Origin: Paenibacillus antarcticus
GTDB taxonomy: Bacteria > Bacillota > Bacilli > Paenibacillales > Paenibacillaceae
Length of the DNA: 64,000 nucleotides
Assembly (NCBI RefSeq): GCF_001637225.1
Contig: NZ_LVJI01000054.1
Coordinates: 251,824-315,823 of the forward strand
Direction of reading: 5' to 3'
The notes below the pieces were generated by a model. It had not been told where the DNA came from, ran no database searches, and worked only from the letters and a program-made list of their open reading frames with translations. Numbering within the stretch: position 1 is the stretch's first letter; every line of letters starts with the position of its first letter. The translations under genes and the position numbers were made by a program. Positions 45,004 through 54,277 of the stretch are shown here, piece by piece.

Positions 45004-45621
45004 ATGGATGATATACAATGTGACTTCTCTCCAATGCAAGTTGAAGTAAAGAATAGACTCCTACAATTAAGCTTATCCATCGATGCATTAATACTGGGAT
45101 TAGAACACGAAGCTGGTAATTGTTTGTTGAACGAGTTTCATAATATGAAGGAACAATTTGTAGATACGGAATCCCTTGCCTCAACCTTTTATTTGAAATG
45201 TTATCTAGCCCCGTATACAGATAGATATGATGAGTTATCTCAAGCGATTACTCACTTATCACAACGGCGTCATGGAGCTCTTATTGTAGTAGAAAGATCA
45301 GAACCCATCGATAAGTTTATTACTCCAGGTGTAATGATCTCCGCGAGGTTGACGCATTCGTTGCTAGAATCCATATTCACACCTGGTGGTCCGCTACATG
45401 ATGGTGCAGTCTTAATACAAGGCGACAAAATTATTTCTGCAGCAAACGTATTGCCTTTGACTCAGAGGAAGACTGAACAGAAGAAGCTAGGAACTAGACA
45501 TCGAGCAGGACTTGGATTATCTGAAATATGCGATGCGCTTGTCATTATAGTATCGGAAGAAACAGGACAAGCATCGTTTAGTTTGAAAGGGAATCTATAC
45601 CCGTTTTCTCCCATCTGGTGA
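45004..45621 (+). CDS. cdaS: Sporulation-type diadenylate cyclase CdaS
   Basis: 205 residues. Makes the second messenger c-di-AMP from two ATP. N-terminal two-helix autoinhibitory part (1-62) typical of CdaS, then the DAC domain with D133-G-A (PLHDGAVLIQG) and R165-H-R (GTRHRAGLG) active-site motifs intact. No membrane helix, unlike CdaA. In B. subtilis CdaS acts in the forespore and aids germination. GGGAGGTG precedes the ATG. Strong marker of a spore-former. Confidence 0.95.
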   Translation: MDDIQCDFSPMQVEVKNRLLQLSLSIDALILGLEHEAGNCLLNEFHNMKEQFVDTESLASTFYLKCYLAPYTDRYDELSQAITHLSQRRHGALIVVERSEPIDKFITPGVMISARLTHSLLESIFTPGGPLHDGAVLIQGDKIISAANVLPLTQRKTEQKKLGTRHRAGLGLSEICDALVIIVSEETGQASFSLKGNLYPFSPIW

Positions 45622-45676
45622 TGTACATATAATTTTCAAGTTATGTAGAGGATAGAAGTATTTTTTGAAATGAAAA

Positions 45677-45701
45677 AACACCTCTTAAATAAAGAGGTGT
45701 T
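45677..45701 (-). terminator. Terminator of the minus-strand FMN reductase
   Basis: AACACCTCTT pairs with AAGAGGTGTT around AAATA. On the minus strand it is followed by TTTTTT. It lies between convergent cdaS and the reductase gene. Confidence 0.88.
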
Positions 45702-45712
45702 GGAAGTTGATA

Positions 45713-46252
45713 TTAGCGTAATGTTTTCAATGCACCGCTCCATGCAAGCACTTGGTCAAGCATACCGTTCACATTTGTAAGATGCATATCCGCTGGTTTG
45801 AACACAGTTCCGTTCTCAAAATCAGTGAATAGGGACAATGCTGGGTGTACACGAACATCCGCTACGGACAATTCACCCAAGATTCCACGAAGATGCTCAG
45901 CTGCACGAGCGCCACCTACAGAACCATAACTTACGATACCAGCTGCTTTATTGTTCCAAGCATCACGTGCATAATCAAGTGCATTCTTCAATGATGCTGT
46001 TATGCTGTGGTTGTATTCTGAAACGATAAATACGAAACCATCTAAGCTAGCAAGCTTTGTATTCCATGCTGTTGCTTGTTCTGTAGCATCCGCTTCCCCC
46101 AATAGTGGAAGCTTGAAGTCCGCGATATCTACGATTTCATAGTTCGCATCACCACGTTGATCAGCGACACGTTTTACCCATTCTCCGACTTGTGGACTTA
46201 CACGACCTTGACGAGTACTTCCCAGAATAATTCCGATATTTAATTTTGACAT
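45713..46252 (-). CDS. NADPH-dependent FMN reductase / NAD(P)H oxidoreductase
   Basis: 179 residues from ATG 46252-46250, 8 nt after GAGGAGG; the longer frame upstream would start without a ribosome site. Flavodoxin-like fold with IILGSTRQGRVSPQVGEWV (FMN phosphate loop) and FIVSEYNHSITASLKNALDYARDAW. Resembles azoreductase/quinone reductase enzymes that protect against electrophiles. Its upstream region has inverted TATAGTATC/GATACT sequences that could bind a MarR or HxlR regulator. Confidence 0.9.
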   Translation of the reverse strand: MSKLNIGIILGSTRQGRVSPQVGEWVKRVADQRGDANYEIVDIADFKLPLLGEADATEQATAWNTKLASLDGFVFIVSEYNHSITASLKNALDYARDAWNNKAAGIVSYGSVGGARAAEHLRGILGELSVADVRVHPALSLFTDFENGTVFKPADMHLTNVNGMLDQVLAWSGALKTLR

Positions 46253-46587
46253 TGTTATTTCCTCCTCAGTAGTTGTTTTACCAAATATATTTCCCCAAAA
46301 ACCCATGAAACACACCACCTATAAAATAAGTAATAAAAATATTCATAAAAAGGATACTCTAGGATGTCCTTATTTATAGTATCTTGTATTTAAGACAATA
46401 ATACCGAATTCAATGTATATTGTCAAGTAACTTTATTATAGTTAGTAAATGTCGAATTGTGTAGATTATAGATTATATACACTGATGCACCCAAAACCAA
46501 TATGAACAAAAAAAGTTTCTCCATTGAGTTTTTGCTTAATCATGCTTATAATAATACGAGAAAAATATATGAAAAAGGTGTCTATAC

Positions 46588-48144
46588 ATGAGCATATTAA
46601 ATGTTGAAGGATTAAGTCATGGCTTTGGAGATCGTGCCATCTTCAAGGACGTTGCATTCCGTCTTCTCAAAGGCGAGCACATCGGTTTATTCGGCGCAAA
46701 CGGCGAAGGTAAATCCACTTTTATGAATATTGTCACAGGTAAGTTACAGCCCGATGAGGGTAAGGTTGAATGGTCCAAGCGGGTGCGTGTCGGTTATCTT
46801 GATCAGCATGCTGTTCTAACGAAAGGGCTAACGATTCAAGATGTACTACGTAGTGCATTCCAATACTTGTTCGACCTTGAGCAAGAAATGAATGATATGT
46901 ATGGCAAGATGGGTGATGTAACACCTGAAGAACTAGAGAAGTTACTTGAAGAAGTCGGTACAATCCAAGATACGCTAACGAGTCAAGATTTCTATCTGAT
47001 CGATGCGAAAGTACAAGAGACAGCACGTGGACTTGGGATCACTGACATTGGATTAGATCGTGACGTGAACGACCTTAGTGGAGGACAACGCACCAAAATT
47101 TTACTTGCGAAGTTGCTACTAGAGAAACCAGATATTTTGCTCCTGGATGAGCCGACGAACTATTTGGATGAACAACATATTGAGTGGTTAAGACGTTATC
47201 TGCAAGAGTATGAGAATGCTTTTATTCTGATCTCACATGATATGCCATTCCTAAATAGTGTCATCAACTTGATTTATCATATGGAAAATCAAAAGCTGAC
47301 TCGTTATGTTGGTGATTATGAACAATTCCAGCAGGTTTATGAAATGAGAAAAACGCAGCTTGAATCTGCTTTTAACCGTCAACAACAAGAAATTTCAGAA
47401 CTGAAAGACTTCGTTGCTCGTAACAAAGCGAGTGTGGCTACCCGTAATATGGCGATGTCCAGACAAAAGAAACTCGACAAGATGGATGTCATCGAGCTTT
47501 CAAAGGACAAACCGAAGCCGCAATTTAATTTCAAGGATGGCAAAACAGCCGGGAAAGTTATCTTTGAAGCTAAAGGTCTTGTTATCGGTTACGAGGAACC
47601 TTTATCTCGTCCATTGGATCTACTGATGGAACGTGGACAAAAGATTGCACTTGTCGGTGCGAATGGGATCGGGAAAACGACCTTGTTACGCAGTATTCTC
47701 GGCGAGATTCCTGCATTATCTGGTTCAATAGAACTTGGTTATAACCAGGAGATTGGTTATTTTGAGCAAGAGATGAAAGAAGGCAATTATAATACCTGTA
47801 TCGAGGAAATATGGGAGACGTTCCCGTCTCTTTCACAATATGAAGTACGTGCTGCCCTTGCGAAATGTGGGTTAACCACGAAGCATATTGAGAGTAAGAT
47901 TGCTGTTCTGAGTGGTGGAGAAAAAGCTAAAGTACGTCTATGTAAACTCATTAATACGGAGACGAATATACTTGTATTAGATGAGCCTACGAACCATTTG
48001 GATATTGATGCGAAGGAAGAACTTAAGCGTGCTCTTAAAGCATACAAGGGAACGATCCTGATGATATCTCACGAACCTGAATTCTATCAGGATATTGCAA
48101 CAGATATCTGGAATTGTGAGTCTTGGACAACGAAAGTGTTTTAA
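46588..48144 (+). CDS. ABC-F family ATPase (YkpA/YbiT-like)
   Basis: 518 residues, two ABC domains and no membrane part. Walker A FGANGEGKST and VGANGIGKTT, signatures LSGGQRTK and LSGGEKAK, Walker B LLLDEPTN and LVLDEPTN, joined by a charged P-site linker (KTQLESAFNRQQQEISELKDF). ABC-F proteins act on ribosomes, as translation factors or antibiotic protection. It groups with the YkpA/YbiT type by its overall sequence and lacks the long C-terminal extension. No antibiotic-type leader peptide or attenuator was found upstream. Confidence 0.92.
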   Translation: MSILNVEGLSHGFGDRAIFKDVAFRLLKGEHIGLFGANGEGKSTFMNIVTGKLQPDEGKVEWSKRVRVGYLDQHAVLTKGLTIQDVLRSAFQYLFDLEQEMNDMYGKMGDVTPEELEKLLEEVGTIQDTLTSQDFYLIDAKVQETARGLGITDIGLDRDVNDLSGGQRTKILLAKLLLEKPDILLLDEPTNYLDEQHIEWLRRYLQEYENAFILISHDMPFLNSVINLIYHMENQKLTRYVGDYEQFQQVYEMRKTQLESAFNRQQQEISELKDFVARNKASVATRNMAMSRQKKLDKMDVIELSKDKPKPQFNFKDGKTAGKVIFEAKGLVIGYEEPLSRPLDLLMERGQKIALVGANGIGKTTLLRSILGEIPALSGSIELGYNQEIGYFEQEMKEGNYNTCIEEIWETFPSLSQYEVRAALAKCGLTTKHIESKIAVLSGGEKAKVRLCKLINTETNILVLDEPTNHLDIDAKEELKRALKAYKGTILMISHEPEFYQDIATDIWNCESWTTKVF

Positions 48145-48151
48145 TTAATAT

Positions 48152-48201
48152 AAATAAGCCGATGGAAGCTAACAATCATGTTAGCACCCATTGGCTTATT
48201 T
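48152..48201 (+). terminator. Rho-independent terminator of the ABC-F gene
   Basis: AAATAAGCCGATGG pairs with CCATTGGCTTATTT, with an inner GCTAAC/GTTAGC stem, then a T-rich tail. Confidence 0.85.
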
Positions 48202-48213
48202 TAATTTTCTAAG

Positions 48214-48477
48214 TTAGACTTCTTCACCTAACTGTTGTTTTAAATAATATTTGGTCTTTTCGAAAACATCATGAAGGGTTGTAATCACGGTTTCTATTTC
48301 TTGTGCATGTGTCATTTCTAGTTCCAGTCGACTGCATAGATGGGCAAGTTGCGTTGCCCCGACATTCAGGCTGAATCCTTTTAACATGTGAATGGTCTCA
48401 GAAAGTGTAGTTATATCCTTGTCCTTCCATAATTGAATGATTTGCTTGATAGATGCCGTAGCTTCCGTATCAAACAT
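48214..48477 (-). CDS. Orphan HPt-domain protein
   Basis: 87 residues that are almost only a histidine phosphotransfer four-helix domain. The phospho-acceptor is H30 in TIHMLKGFSLNVGA, followed by LAHLCSRLE. HPt domains relay phosphate between response-regulator domains and usually sit at the end of hybrid kinases. Here the frame is closed upstream by a stop 30 nt before the ATG and no ribosome site is seen. It is either a free-standing HPt or the tail of a lost hybrid kinase. No kinase or receiver is encoded nearby. Confidence 0.6.
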   Translation of the reverse strand: MFDTEATASIKQIIQLWKDKDITTLSETIHMLKGFSLNVGATQLAHLCSRLELEMTHAQEIETVITTLHDVFEKTKYYLKQQLGEEV

Positions 48478-48484
48478 CTGGTAA

Positions 48485-48844
48485 GTGAATGATAATTACT
48501 CCGTGACATTCCATTCAGCAAGCAATGATTTTATGATGGTCTCTAATAAGGATAGCCGACGATGGAAAATAGAATTAGCTACTGATACATTAAAAGAATT
48601 AAATTCGAACTTATTAAATAAGACGAATCTTGTGAATATCGACCCGATTTCATCCGTTGATGTACATGATAATATGCTGACTACGAAAAGATTGATGTGG
48701 TTCGGAAATGTACATCTCAACTCTCTTGCGGTATTAGTAACAACCTATCAATTTGAAGTTCATAAGTGGGTAATACAAGACTATGATTTAGAAGCTATTG
48801 ATGAAGGTACGATCATTATAGAAGTCGAGGATACAACGAAATAG
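48485..48844 (+). CDS. Hypothetical protein with weak start
   Basis: 119 residues from a GTG immediately after an in-frame stop, no ribosome site. The composition (ISSVDVHDNMLTTKRLMWFGNVHLNSLAVLVTTYQFEVHKW) looks like a real soluble protein, but it is not a family I know. It diverges from the HPt gene with only 7 nt between their starts, leaving no room for promoters. That suggests that one or both have lost their 5' ends. Confidence 0.4.
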   Translation: MNDNYSVTFHSASNDFMMVSNKDSRRWKIELATDTLKELNSNLLNKTNLVNIDPISSVDVHDNMLTTKRLMWFGNVHLNSLAVLVTTYQFEVHKWVIQDYDLEAIDEGTIIIEVEDTTK

Positions 48845-48963
48845 AATTTAATACTACCTCAAGAATTCACTCCATTCAGTAATACGACTTAAGAACTAGC
48901 AGCCCTTGAACAGTTAAGCGTAGGGGCTTTTTCTCTGCGCACCTAAATAAAATGACTAATCAG

Positions 48964-49143
48964 TTACTCTACACGGAGGGAAATCCAAATAAATAACATA
49001 TACATCACAATAGGAATTGAAATACCGATTATAAGAGCTACATAAAGCCAAGGTGATCTTACTAGTGACGTTAATTCATTCCACAAATCGGTTTGTTTTT
49101 GTTTGACGTCTTCGTACTTTCTACTTTGTTGTAGTCTAATCAC
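48964..49143 (-). CDS. Small single-pass membrane protein
   Basis: 59 residues from GTG 49143-49141 (an alternative GTG at 49152 lies too near AAGGGAA). Basic, hydrophilic N-terminal half (RLQQSRKYEDVKQKQTDLWNEL) and one C-terminal membrane helix (WLYVALIIGISIPIVMYMLFIWISL). Function unknown. Divergent from the TelA operon. Confidence 0.5.
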   Translation of the reverse strand: MIRLQQSRKYEDVKQKQTDLWNELTSLVRSPWLYVALIIGISIPIVMYMLFIWISLRVE

Positions 49144-49616
49144 AATACGCACTTCCCTTCAGCATATAAAACACCATTTATTTATAAAAGTTGCATATAT
49201 TGTTATATTCAATTTTAAATATGGAAATTTAATACGGAGATATTAATGCCTACTTGAATCCAACTTTTATTTCATTAATCCATTATTGTAGCGAAATTAT
49301 GACATGTGGTAAAATTTTCATGATATAGTGTCATTATGTGATTTAAGGGAATAGCGGAACAATTAAGAACGAATACCCATCAGACTAGAAATGAAATCTT
49401 CAGCGTTGTCACCTTTTAAGCTAAATAACGTAAATAGAAAGACACTGGGTATATATCACTGATAACAAGGAACACACGCTATTTATTATACCTTTATCAA
49501 CATGTCATTTATCTGATCTTAAAGGAGTTGATTATTGGTCTCGAATGAACTGATTTATATTGTCTTCACTTATTTACAATCAACGTATTCCTAAAGGAGC
49601 TAGAGGAGGTACACGT
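49144..49616. other. Divergent control region upstream of the TelA operon
   Basis: 473 bp, AT-rich. No riboswitch core or open frame with start signals is supported. It must contain the promoter of the 49617-53217 operon, but I see no clear sigma-A pair and no TGAAAC-N16-CGTA envelope-stress promoter. The last 30 nt hold two ribosome-like sites, AAAGGAGC and GAGGAGG; the second serves the ATG at 49617. Confidence 0.4.
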
Positions 49617-50354
49617 ATGACGGTCACAAAATACATAAAGCTACTAGGAATGATTGTTGGTGTGGTGGCAGTGAATATCATAGTGCTTTCACCCGGATTG
49701 TTAGGGATAGAGATAGGCGGATCTGCTCTCACTACAGCATTTGGAGTAACTCTATTGTTCGCAAGTGCACTGGTGTTGATTTATGGGAGTTATGTCATAT
49801 TGTTTAAGCAGCCTGTTGTTATTCCTGTCAAACATATCAGAACGCATGAGGACTATGTGGAGGCTTTGAATCAGTACCGACGGGTTAAAGCACTAGGAAA
49901 TGATATTACGCTCGCCTTGGGGCAGTTGGACCGAATAGTTAAGAAGAAAGACACCTTATTCAATGTTCTTAATCAGAGGTTTGAAGCAACGGAGTTAAGT
50001 TACAAAAAATTTGCCTCTGTCGTGCAAGAGGTAGAGAAGCTGTTCTACCTTAATGTTAGAAGTATCCTGAATAGGCTCAATGTATTTGATGAGTCGGAGT
50101 TCGAAAGTGTCATGAATAATAAATCAACATCTTTCTCTCAGGAACTTCTTCAAGAAAAGACAAACGTGTACAAAGAGTATTTGTCATTCATGAAAAGTTC
50201 AATAGCTAGTAATGAGGAAATCTTGTTGAAGCTAGATAAATTGCTGTTAGAAATATCTCGCTTAGATAGTTTTGAGCCCGGAGATATTGAGAATATGCCT
50301 TGTATGCAGGAAATTGATTCCTTGATCAAACAGACCAAATATTATAAACAGTAA
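49617..50354 (+). CDS. Membrane coiled-coil protein of the TelA operon (XpaC-like)
   Basis: 245 residues from ATG 49617, which follows GAGGAGG. Two membrane helices (about 8-30 and 38-62), then a long helical cytoplasmic part (HIRTHEDYVEALNQYRRVKALGNDI ... LSYKKFASVVQEVEKLFYLNVRSILNRLNVFD). In many genomes TelA is paired with XpaC-type membrane coiled-coil proteins; this one matches that plan but I cannot prove the family. It is the first gene of a tightly packed operon, 12 nt before the VWA gene. Confidence 0.65.
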   Translation: MTVTKYIKLLGMIVGVVAVNIIVLSPGLLGIEIGGSALTTAFGVTLLFASALVLIYGSYVILFKQPVVIPVKHIRTHEDYVEALNQYRRVKALGNDITLALGQLDRIVKKKDTLFNVLNQRFEATELSYKKFASVVQEVEKLFYLNVRSILNRLNVFDESEFESVMNNKSTSFSQELLQEKTNVYKEYLSFMKSSIASNEEILLKLDKLLLEISRLDSFEPGDIENMPCMQEIDSLIKQTKYYKQ

Positions 50355-50366
50355 GGGGTGGAAAGC

Positions 50367-52055
50367 ATGACAAAGAAGAGTAAATTTTTCCTAATTTCAG
50401 GTTTTCTTGTGGTGTTAGTATTTGCACTTGTATATTTTGGGATAAACCTGACTTCAGATTTAGGTAAAACAAAAACACAAGTATCATCAGAAGATGCAGC
50501 GAAACAATTAAGCAAATTGTACTCTAATATTTCGGTTAAGACGGAGACGCCGGTTAAAGGTCAGATCGATCTTAACCCTGCTGATGTTGCTGAGTCTTTG
50601 CCAGATATCTCTAAGTTCCCTATAACCGTAGAGAACACGAACGATCATTTTGTGGAAATCTTCTCTTCTCCTGAAAAAGGGGGTACGGGAATCGATGGTT
50701 GGTTGACTGAGGTAGCGACCGAGTTCAATAAAGCAAATATCTCCGTAAATGGCAAACCTGCTTCAGTTAAGATTCGAAATATTGCTTCCGGTACAGCTGT
50801 AGATTATATTAAATCCGGCAAATATATACCAGATGCATACACACCCTCTAATGAGCTATGGGGTGAAATGGTCAAGGCAAATGGTGTTAAGACTGAACTT
50901 ATAACGAAGAGAATCGTGGGGAATGTTCCTGGTATTGTCATAGCAAAGGCTAAACACGATGCACTAGTAGATAAATACGGTTCAGTGAATGTCAAAACAG
51001 TAACTGAAGCGATTGCAAATAATGAGTTCTCTATGGGTTATACTGACCCGTTCGCTAGTTCTACAGGGTTGAATTTTCTTGTAACAGCGCTTAATACGTT
51101 CGATAGCACTAATATTTTAGGAGATAAAGCTGTTCAAGGATTTGAGAAGTTTCAGGCCAATGTGCCGTTCATTGCATCTACAACGATACAAATGCGTGAT
51201 GCAGCGAAGTCTGGAATGCTTGATGGATTTGTTTTGGAATACCAGACCTATATTAATGCTGCAGATTTGAAGGACAGTTATGTGTTCACTCCTTTTGGTG
51301 TTAGACATGACAGTCCGTTATATGCATTAGGTGATGTTCCTCAAGATAAGTTAGACATTATTAAGAAATTTGCTGAGTTCGTTGAACAAGCAGAATATCA
51401 GAACTTGGCGAAGGACAAAGGCTTCAATAATCTCGATTCATATAAGTCAGAAGTTGCAGTCGTCGATGGTAGTCTTCTATCTTCTGCACAGAAGTTATGG
51501 AAAGAAAAGAAGAATGGAAGTAAACCAATTTCTGCCGTATTCGTAACCGATGTCTCCGGAAGTATGGCTGGTGAACCTCTTAATCGCTTGAAAGAGTCCC
51601 TATTGAAAGGTCAGAAATATCTAGGGAAAGATAATAGCATCGGTCTTGTCTCCTATTCAAGTGATGTAACCATTAATCTCCCTATTGCCAAATACGACAC
51701 GAACCAACAGTCCATGTTTGTTGGTACAGTTAACAACCTTCAAGCCAGTGGAGGTACAGCTACTTTTGATGGAATCGTCGTCGCTTTGAAAATGCTTCAA
51801 GATCAGATAGCACTTAACCCTAATATGAAGCCTATTATCTTTGTCTTAAGTGATGGCGAGACGAATGAGGGTAACTCACTTGATGATATTAAAGGATTAA
51901 TTGAGACCTACAAAGTTCCAATTTACACAATCGGATATAATGCCAATATTAAGGCACTTCAACGTATCTCAAGTATTAATGAAGCGGCTAGCATTAATGC
52001 AGATACAGATGATGTTGTCTACAAGATCGGAAACTTGTTTAACGTTCAAATGTAA
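50367..52055 (+). CDS. Substrate-binding/VWA hybrid surface protein
   Basis: 562 residues from ATG 50367 after AAGGGGTGG. N-terminal membrane anchor or uncleaved signal (about 5-27). Next is a periplasmic-binding-protein fold (VEIFSSPEKGGTGIDGWLTEVATEFNKANI ... IASGTAVDYIKSGKYIPDAYTPSNELW, about 70-370), and then a von Willebrand A domain. Its MIDAS metal site is complete: DVSGS at about 395, the Thr in GGTATFDG, and LSDGET. The protein faces outside and can bind a small ligand or ion and, through the metal site, a protein partner. 22 nt before telA. Confidence 0.85.
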   Translation: MTKKSKFFLISGFLVVLVFALVYFGINLTSDLGKTKTQVSSEDAAKQLSKLYSNISVKTETPVKGQIDLNPADVAESLPDISKFPITVENTNDHFVEIFSSPEKGGTGIDGWLTEVATEFNKANISVNGKPASVKIRNIASGTAVDYIKSGKYIPDAYTPSNELWGEMVKANGVKTELITKRIVGNVPGIVIAKAKHDALVDKYGSVNVKTVTEAIANNEFSMGYTDPFASSTGLNFLVTALNTFDSTNILGDKAVQGFEKFQANVPFIASTTIQMRDAAKSGMLDGFVLEYQTYINAADLKDSYVFTPFGVRHDSPLYALGDVPQDKLDIIKKFAEFVEQAEYQNLAKDKGFNNLDSYKSEVAVVDGSLLSSAQKLWKEKKNGSKPISAVFVTDVSGSMAGEPLNRLKESLLKGQKYLGKDNSIGLVSYSSDVTINLPIAKYDTNQQSMFVGTVNNLQASGGTATFDGIVVALKMLQDQIALNPNMKPIIFVLSDGETNEGNSLDDIKGLIETYKVPIYTIGYNANIKALQRISSINEAASINADTDDVVYKIGNLFNVQM

Positions 52056-52077
52056 CTTAAATTAGGGGAGGGTTCAC

Positions 52078-53217
52078 ATGTCATTCACGATGGAATTACC
52101 CAGTCAAGAAGAGATCAAAGTTGCGATCGAAGAGCAGGTTAAGCCCGTTCCGGCTGAAGTGGCACAGCTTAAAGAGGTAGCAGACAATAATGTCGCGACA
52201 ATCATGGCACTGGATTTCGAATCGCTTGAGAAACGTAAAGAAATACTTCAATCCATTGACAGTTTCGGTATGAATACAATGAAATCATCTTCAGATAAAA
52301 ATACGTTGCTTCAGGTTTCAGTAGGAAATCTCTCGAAAACGGGAGACGAGGGAGGTCAGGTTGCCAAAGGTCTGTCTGAACTGCATACACAACTGAAAGA
52401 TTTAGACCCAAGCGCAATCGACTTTGCTAAAAGAGGATTCCTCGGCAAGCTGTTTAATCCGCTACGGGCATACTTTCTCAAATATCAAAAAGCCGATGTT
52501 GTGATTGCAGATATTGTTGTCTCATTAGATAAGGGTAAGTCCACCCTCAAGAATGACAACACCACACTAGAGATCGAACAACAGATGCTGCGAGATCTGA
52601 CTAAAAAGCTTCAGAAAGAAATTCAACTGGGGATGTTAATGGACGAATCTATTGAGTCACAGATTGAAGCTGCCAAGCTTCGTAATGAAGATCCTGACAA
52701 AATCCGTTTTATCACCGAAGAAGTACTGTTCCCTCTACGACAGAGAGTGATGGACCTGCAACAGATGTTGGTAGTCAACCAACAGGGGATTATGGCAATC
52801 GAAGTCGTCATTAGGAATAACAAAGAATTGATTCGTGGCGTAGATCGGGCTAAGAATGTTACGATTTCGGCGTTGAAGATTTCCGTTACCGTTGCTAGTG
52901 CTCTATATAATCAGAAGATTGTCCTAAAAAAGATAGAGCTATTGAACCAAACGACGAACGATCTGATCTCCAGTACGTCCAGAATGTTGAAGAATCAAGG
53001 CGTCGAAATCCAAAAGCAATCGCTTGAAGCTAGTATTTCAGTAGACACCATGAAAGAAGCATTTACAGATGTATTGTCCGCTCTGGATTCTATTAGTACT
53101 TACAAGCAAGAAGCTCTGCCTAGAATGCGTGAAACGATCAATCAGTTCAGGGAATTGGCTGATGGTGGAGAGAAGCAAATTCTGCGGTTGGAAAAGGGTC
53201 ATAAGTTAGGCCTATAA
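52078..53217 (+). CDS. TelA-family toxic anion resistance protein
   Basis: 379 residues, nearly all alpha-helix and coiled coil, no membrane segment. TelA signature regions: DPSAIDFAKRGFLGKLFNPLRAYFLKYQKAD and TEEVLFPLRQRVMDLQQMLVVNQQGIMAIEVVIRNNKELIRGVDRAKNVTISAL. Relatives (TelA, B. subtilis YceH) are tied to tellurite, nisin and cell-envelope stress. No terD or yceC-type genes accompany it here; its partners are the membrane protein and the VWA protein. GGGGAGG precedes the ATG. Confidence 0.92.
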   Translation: MSFTMELPSQEEIKVAIEEQVKPVPAEVAQLKEVADNNVATIMALDFESLEKRKEILQSIDSFGMNTMKSSSDKNTLLQVSVGNLSKTGDEGGQVAKGLSELHTQLKDLDPSAIDFAKRGFLGKLFNPLRAYFLKYQKADVVIADIVVSLDKGKSTLKNDNTTLEIEQQMLRDLTKKLQKEIQLGMLMDESIESQIEAAKLRNEDPDKIRFITEEVLFPLRQRVMDLQQMLVVNQQGIMAIEVVIRNNKELIRGVDRAKNVTISALKISVTVASALYNQKIVLKKIELLNQTTNDLISSTSRMLKNQGVEIQKQSLEASISVDTMKEAFTDVLSALDSISTYKQEALPRMRETINQFRELADGGEKQILRLEKGHKLGL

Positions 53218-53230
53218 GATTATTTCATAG

Positions 53231-53266
53231 AACGGTTGATCATATCTTATGATTGACCGTTTTTTA
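53231..53266 (+). terminator. Terminator of the TelA operon
   Basis: AACGGTTGATCAT pairs, with G-T pairs, with ATGATTGACCGTT, then TTTTT. The stem is shared with the hairpin at 54222-54262. Confidence 0.88.
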
Positions 53267-53407
53267 ACATTAGATCCATACCAATATTATAATGAGCGTT
53301 TGAATGTAATCGGAGTATATGTTATTTTTAATTTATTATAACTATTAAAATGAAAGGTGACGTTAAATTTTAGAAGGATCGATAGCATTGTAAAGGGGTT
53401 AAGGCAA

Positions 53408-54118
53408 ATGGTCAAACATAATAAAAAACCTGTACATAGTAGTAATAAAGCTAAACCACTTGTTCTAATTACACTTGTTGTTATAACTTTAATCGTTGCA
53501 TTGTTTATTATCACAACAAAACAAGAGGAGAAAGCAAAAGAACCTGCTCAGTTCAGTAAGCAACCCTCGCTTCTCAATCAACCCACATTAGGGAATGACG
53601 ATGCATCGGTGAGCGTGATTGAATTCGGTGATTATAAATGTCCTTCTTGTAAATCTTGGAGTGAACGCATTTACCCTCAATTGATGAAGGACTATATAGA
53701 TACGGGTAAGATCAAATTTGCTTACATTAATGTTTTATTTCATGGGGAGGAATCCCAATTAGCGTCTCTTGCTGCCGAATCTGTGTTTGCACAAGATCCC
53801 CAAGCATTTTGGACCTATCATAAGGCTCTCTACGCTGCACAACCAGCTCAGGCAAACCATGATGAATCATGGATAACTCAGGAATCCGTGTTGGATATGG
53901 CCAAAACAAATATTCCACAAATTGATCTAATCAAGCTAGAGGAAGATATTAAAGCTAGTAAAGCCTTACCTGAAATTAATATCGACTCTGCATTAGTTGA
54001 ACAATATAATGTTCAACTTACACCAACAATTATGATCAACGGAATCGTATTGGATGATCCTTTTGACTATAACAAGATTAAGGAATTGATTGATCAAGAA
54101 TTAGAAGACAATAAATAA
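53408..54118 (+). CDS. DsbA/BdbD-like thiol-disulfide oxidoreductase
   Basis: 236 residues from ATG 53408; AAGGGG and TTAAGG precede it. N-terminal membrane anchor (about 17-36), then a thioredoxin fold with inserted helices. Active site C78-P-S-C81 (GDYKCPSCKSW) and cis-Pro loop TPTIMING. Expected to introduce or shuffle disulfides in exported proteins outside the membrane. No BdbC-type partner is adjacent. Confidence 0.9.
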   Translation: MVKHNKKPVHSSNKAKPLVLITLVVITLIVALFIITTKQEEKAKEPAQFSKQPSLLNQPTLGNDDASVSVIEFGDYKCPSCKSWSERIYPQLMKDYIDTGKIKFAYINVLFHGEESQLASLAAESVFAQDPQAFWTYHKALYAAQPAQANHDESWITQESVLDMAKTNIPQIDLIKLEEDIKASKALPEINIDSALVEQYNVQLTPTIMINGIVLDDPFDYNKIKELIDQELEDNK

Positions 54119-54221
54119 TGGTTTAACCTGGTCTCTGTCAGCCACATGTTGACGAGTTAAATGCAACATAGGGGAGAATTAGTGAGTCATGGATGTTTAA
54201 AGAAAATACTAGTAAATGAGT

Positions 54222-54262
54222 AAAAACGGTTGATCATGATGTATTTATGATCAACCGTTTTT
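54222..54262 (+). terminator. Rho-independent terminator of the DsbA-like gene
   Basis: AAAAACGGTTGATCAT and ATGATCAACCGTTTTT are exact reverse complements with a 9-nt loop. The next open frame starts 15 nt later. Confidence 0.92.
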
Positions 54263-54277
54263 ATATTCAAGCAGTAT

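Noticed and set aside
46441..46587. Antibiotic-type attenuator upstream of the ABC-F gene
   Set aside because: No leader peptide with alternative hairpins was visible, and the protein looks like the housekeeping YkpA/YbiT type.
49144..49616. Riboswitch or sigma-W promoter upstream of the TelA operon
   Set aside because: No c-di-AMP or c-di-GMP riboswitch core and no TGAAAC-N16-CGTA promoter could be read.
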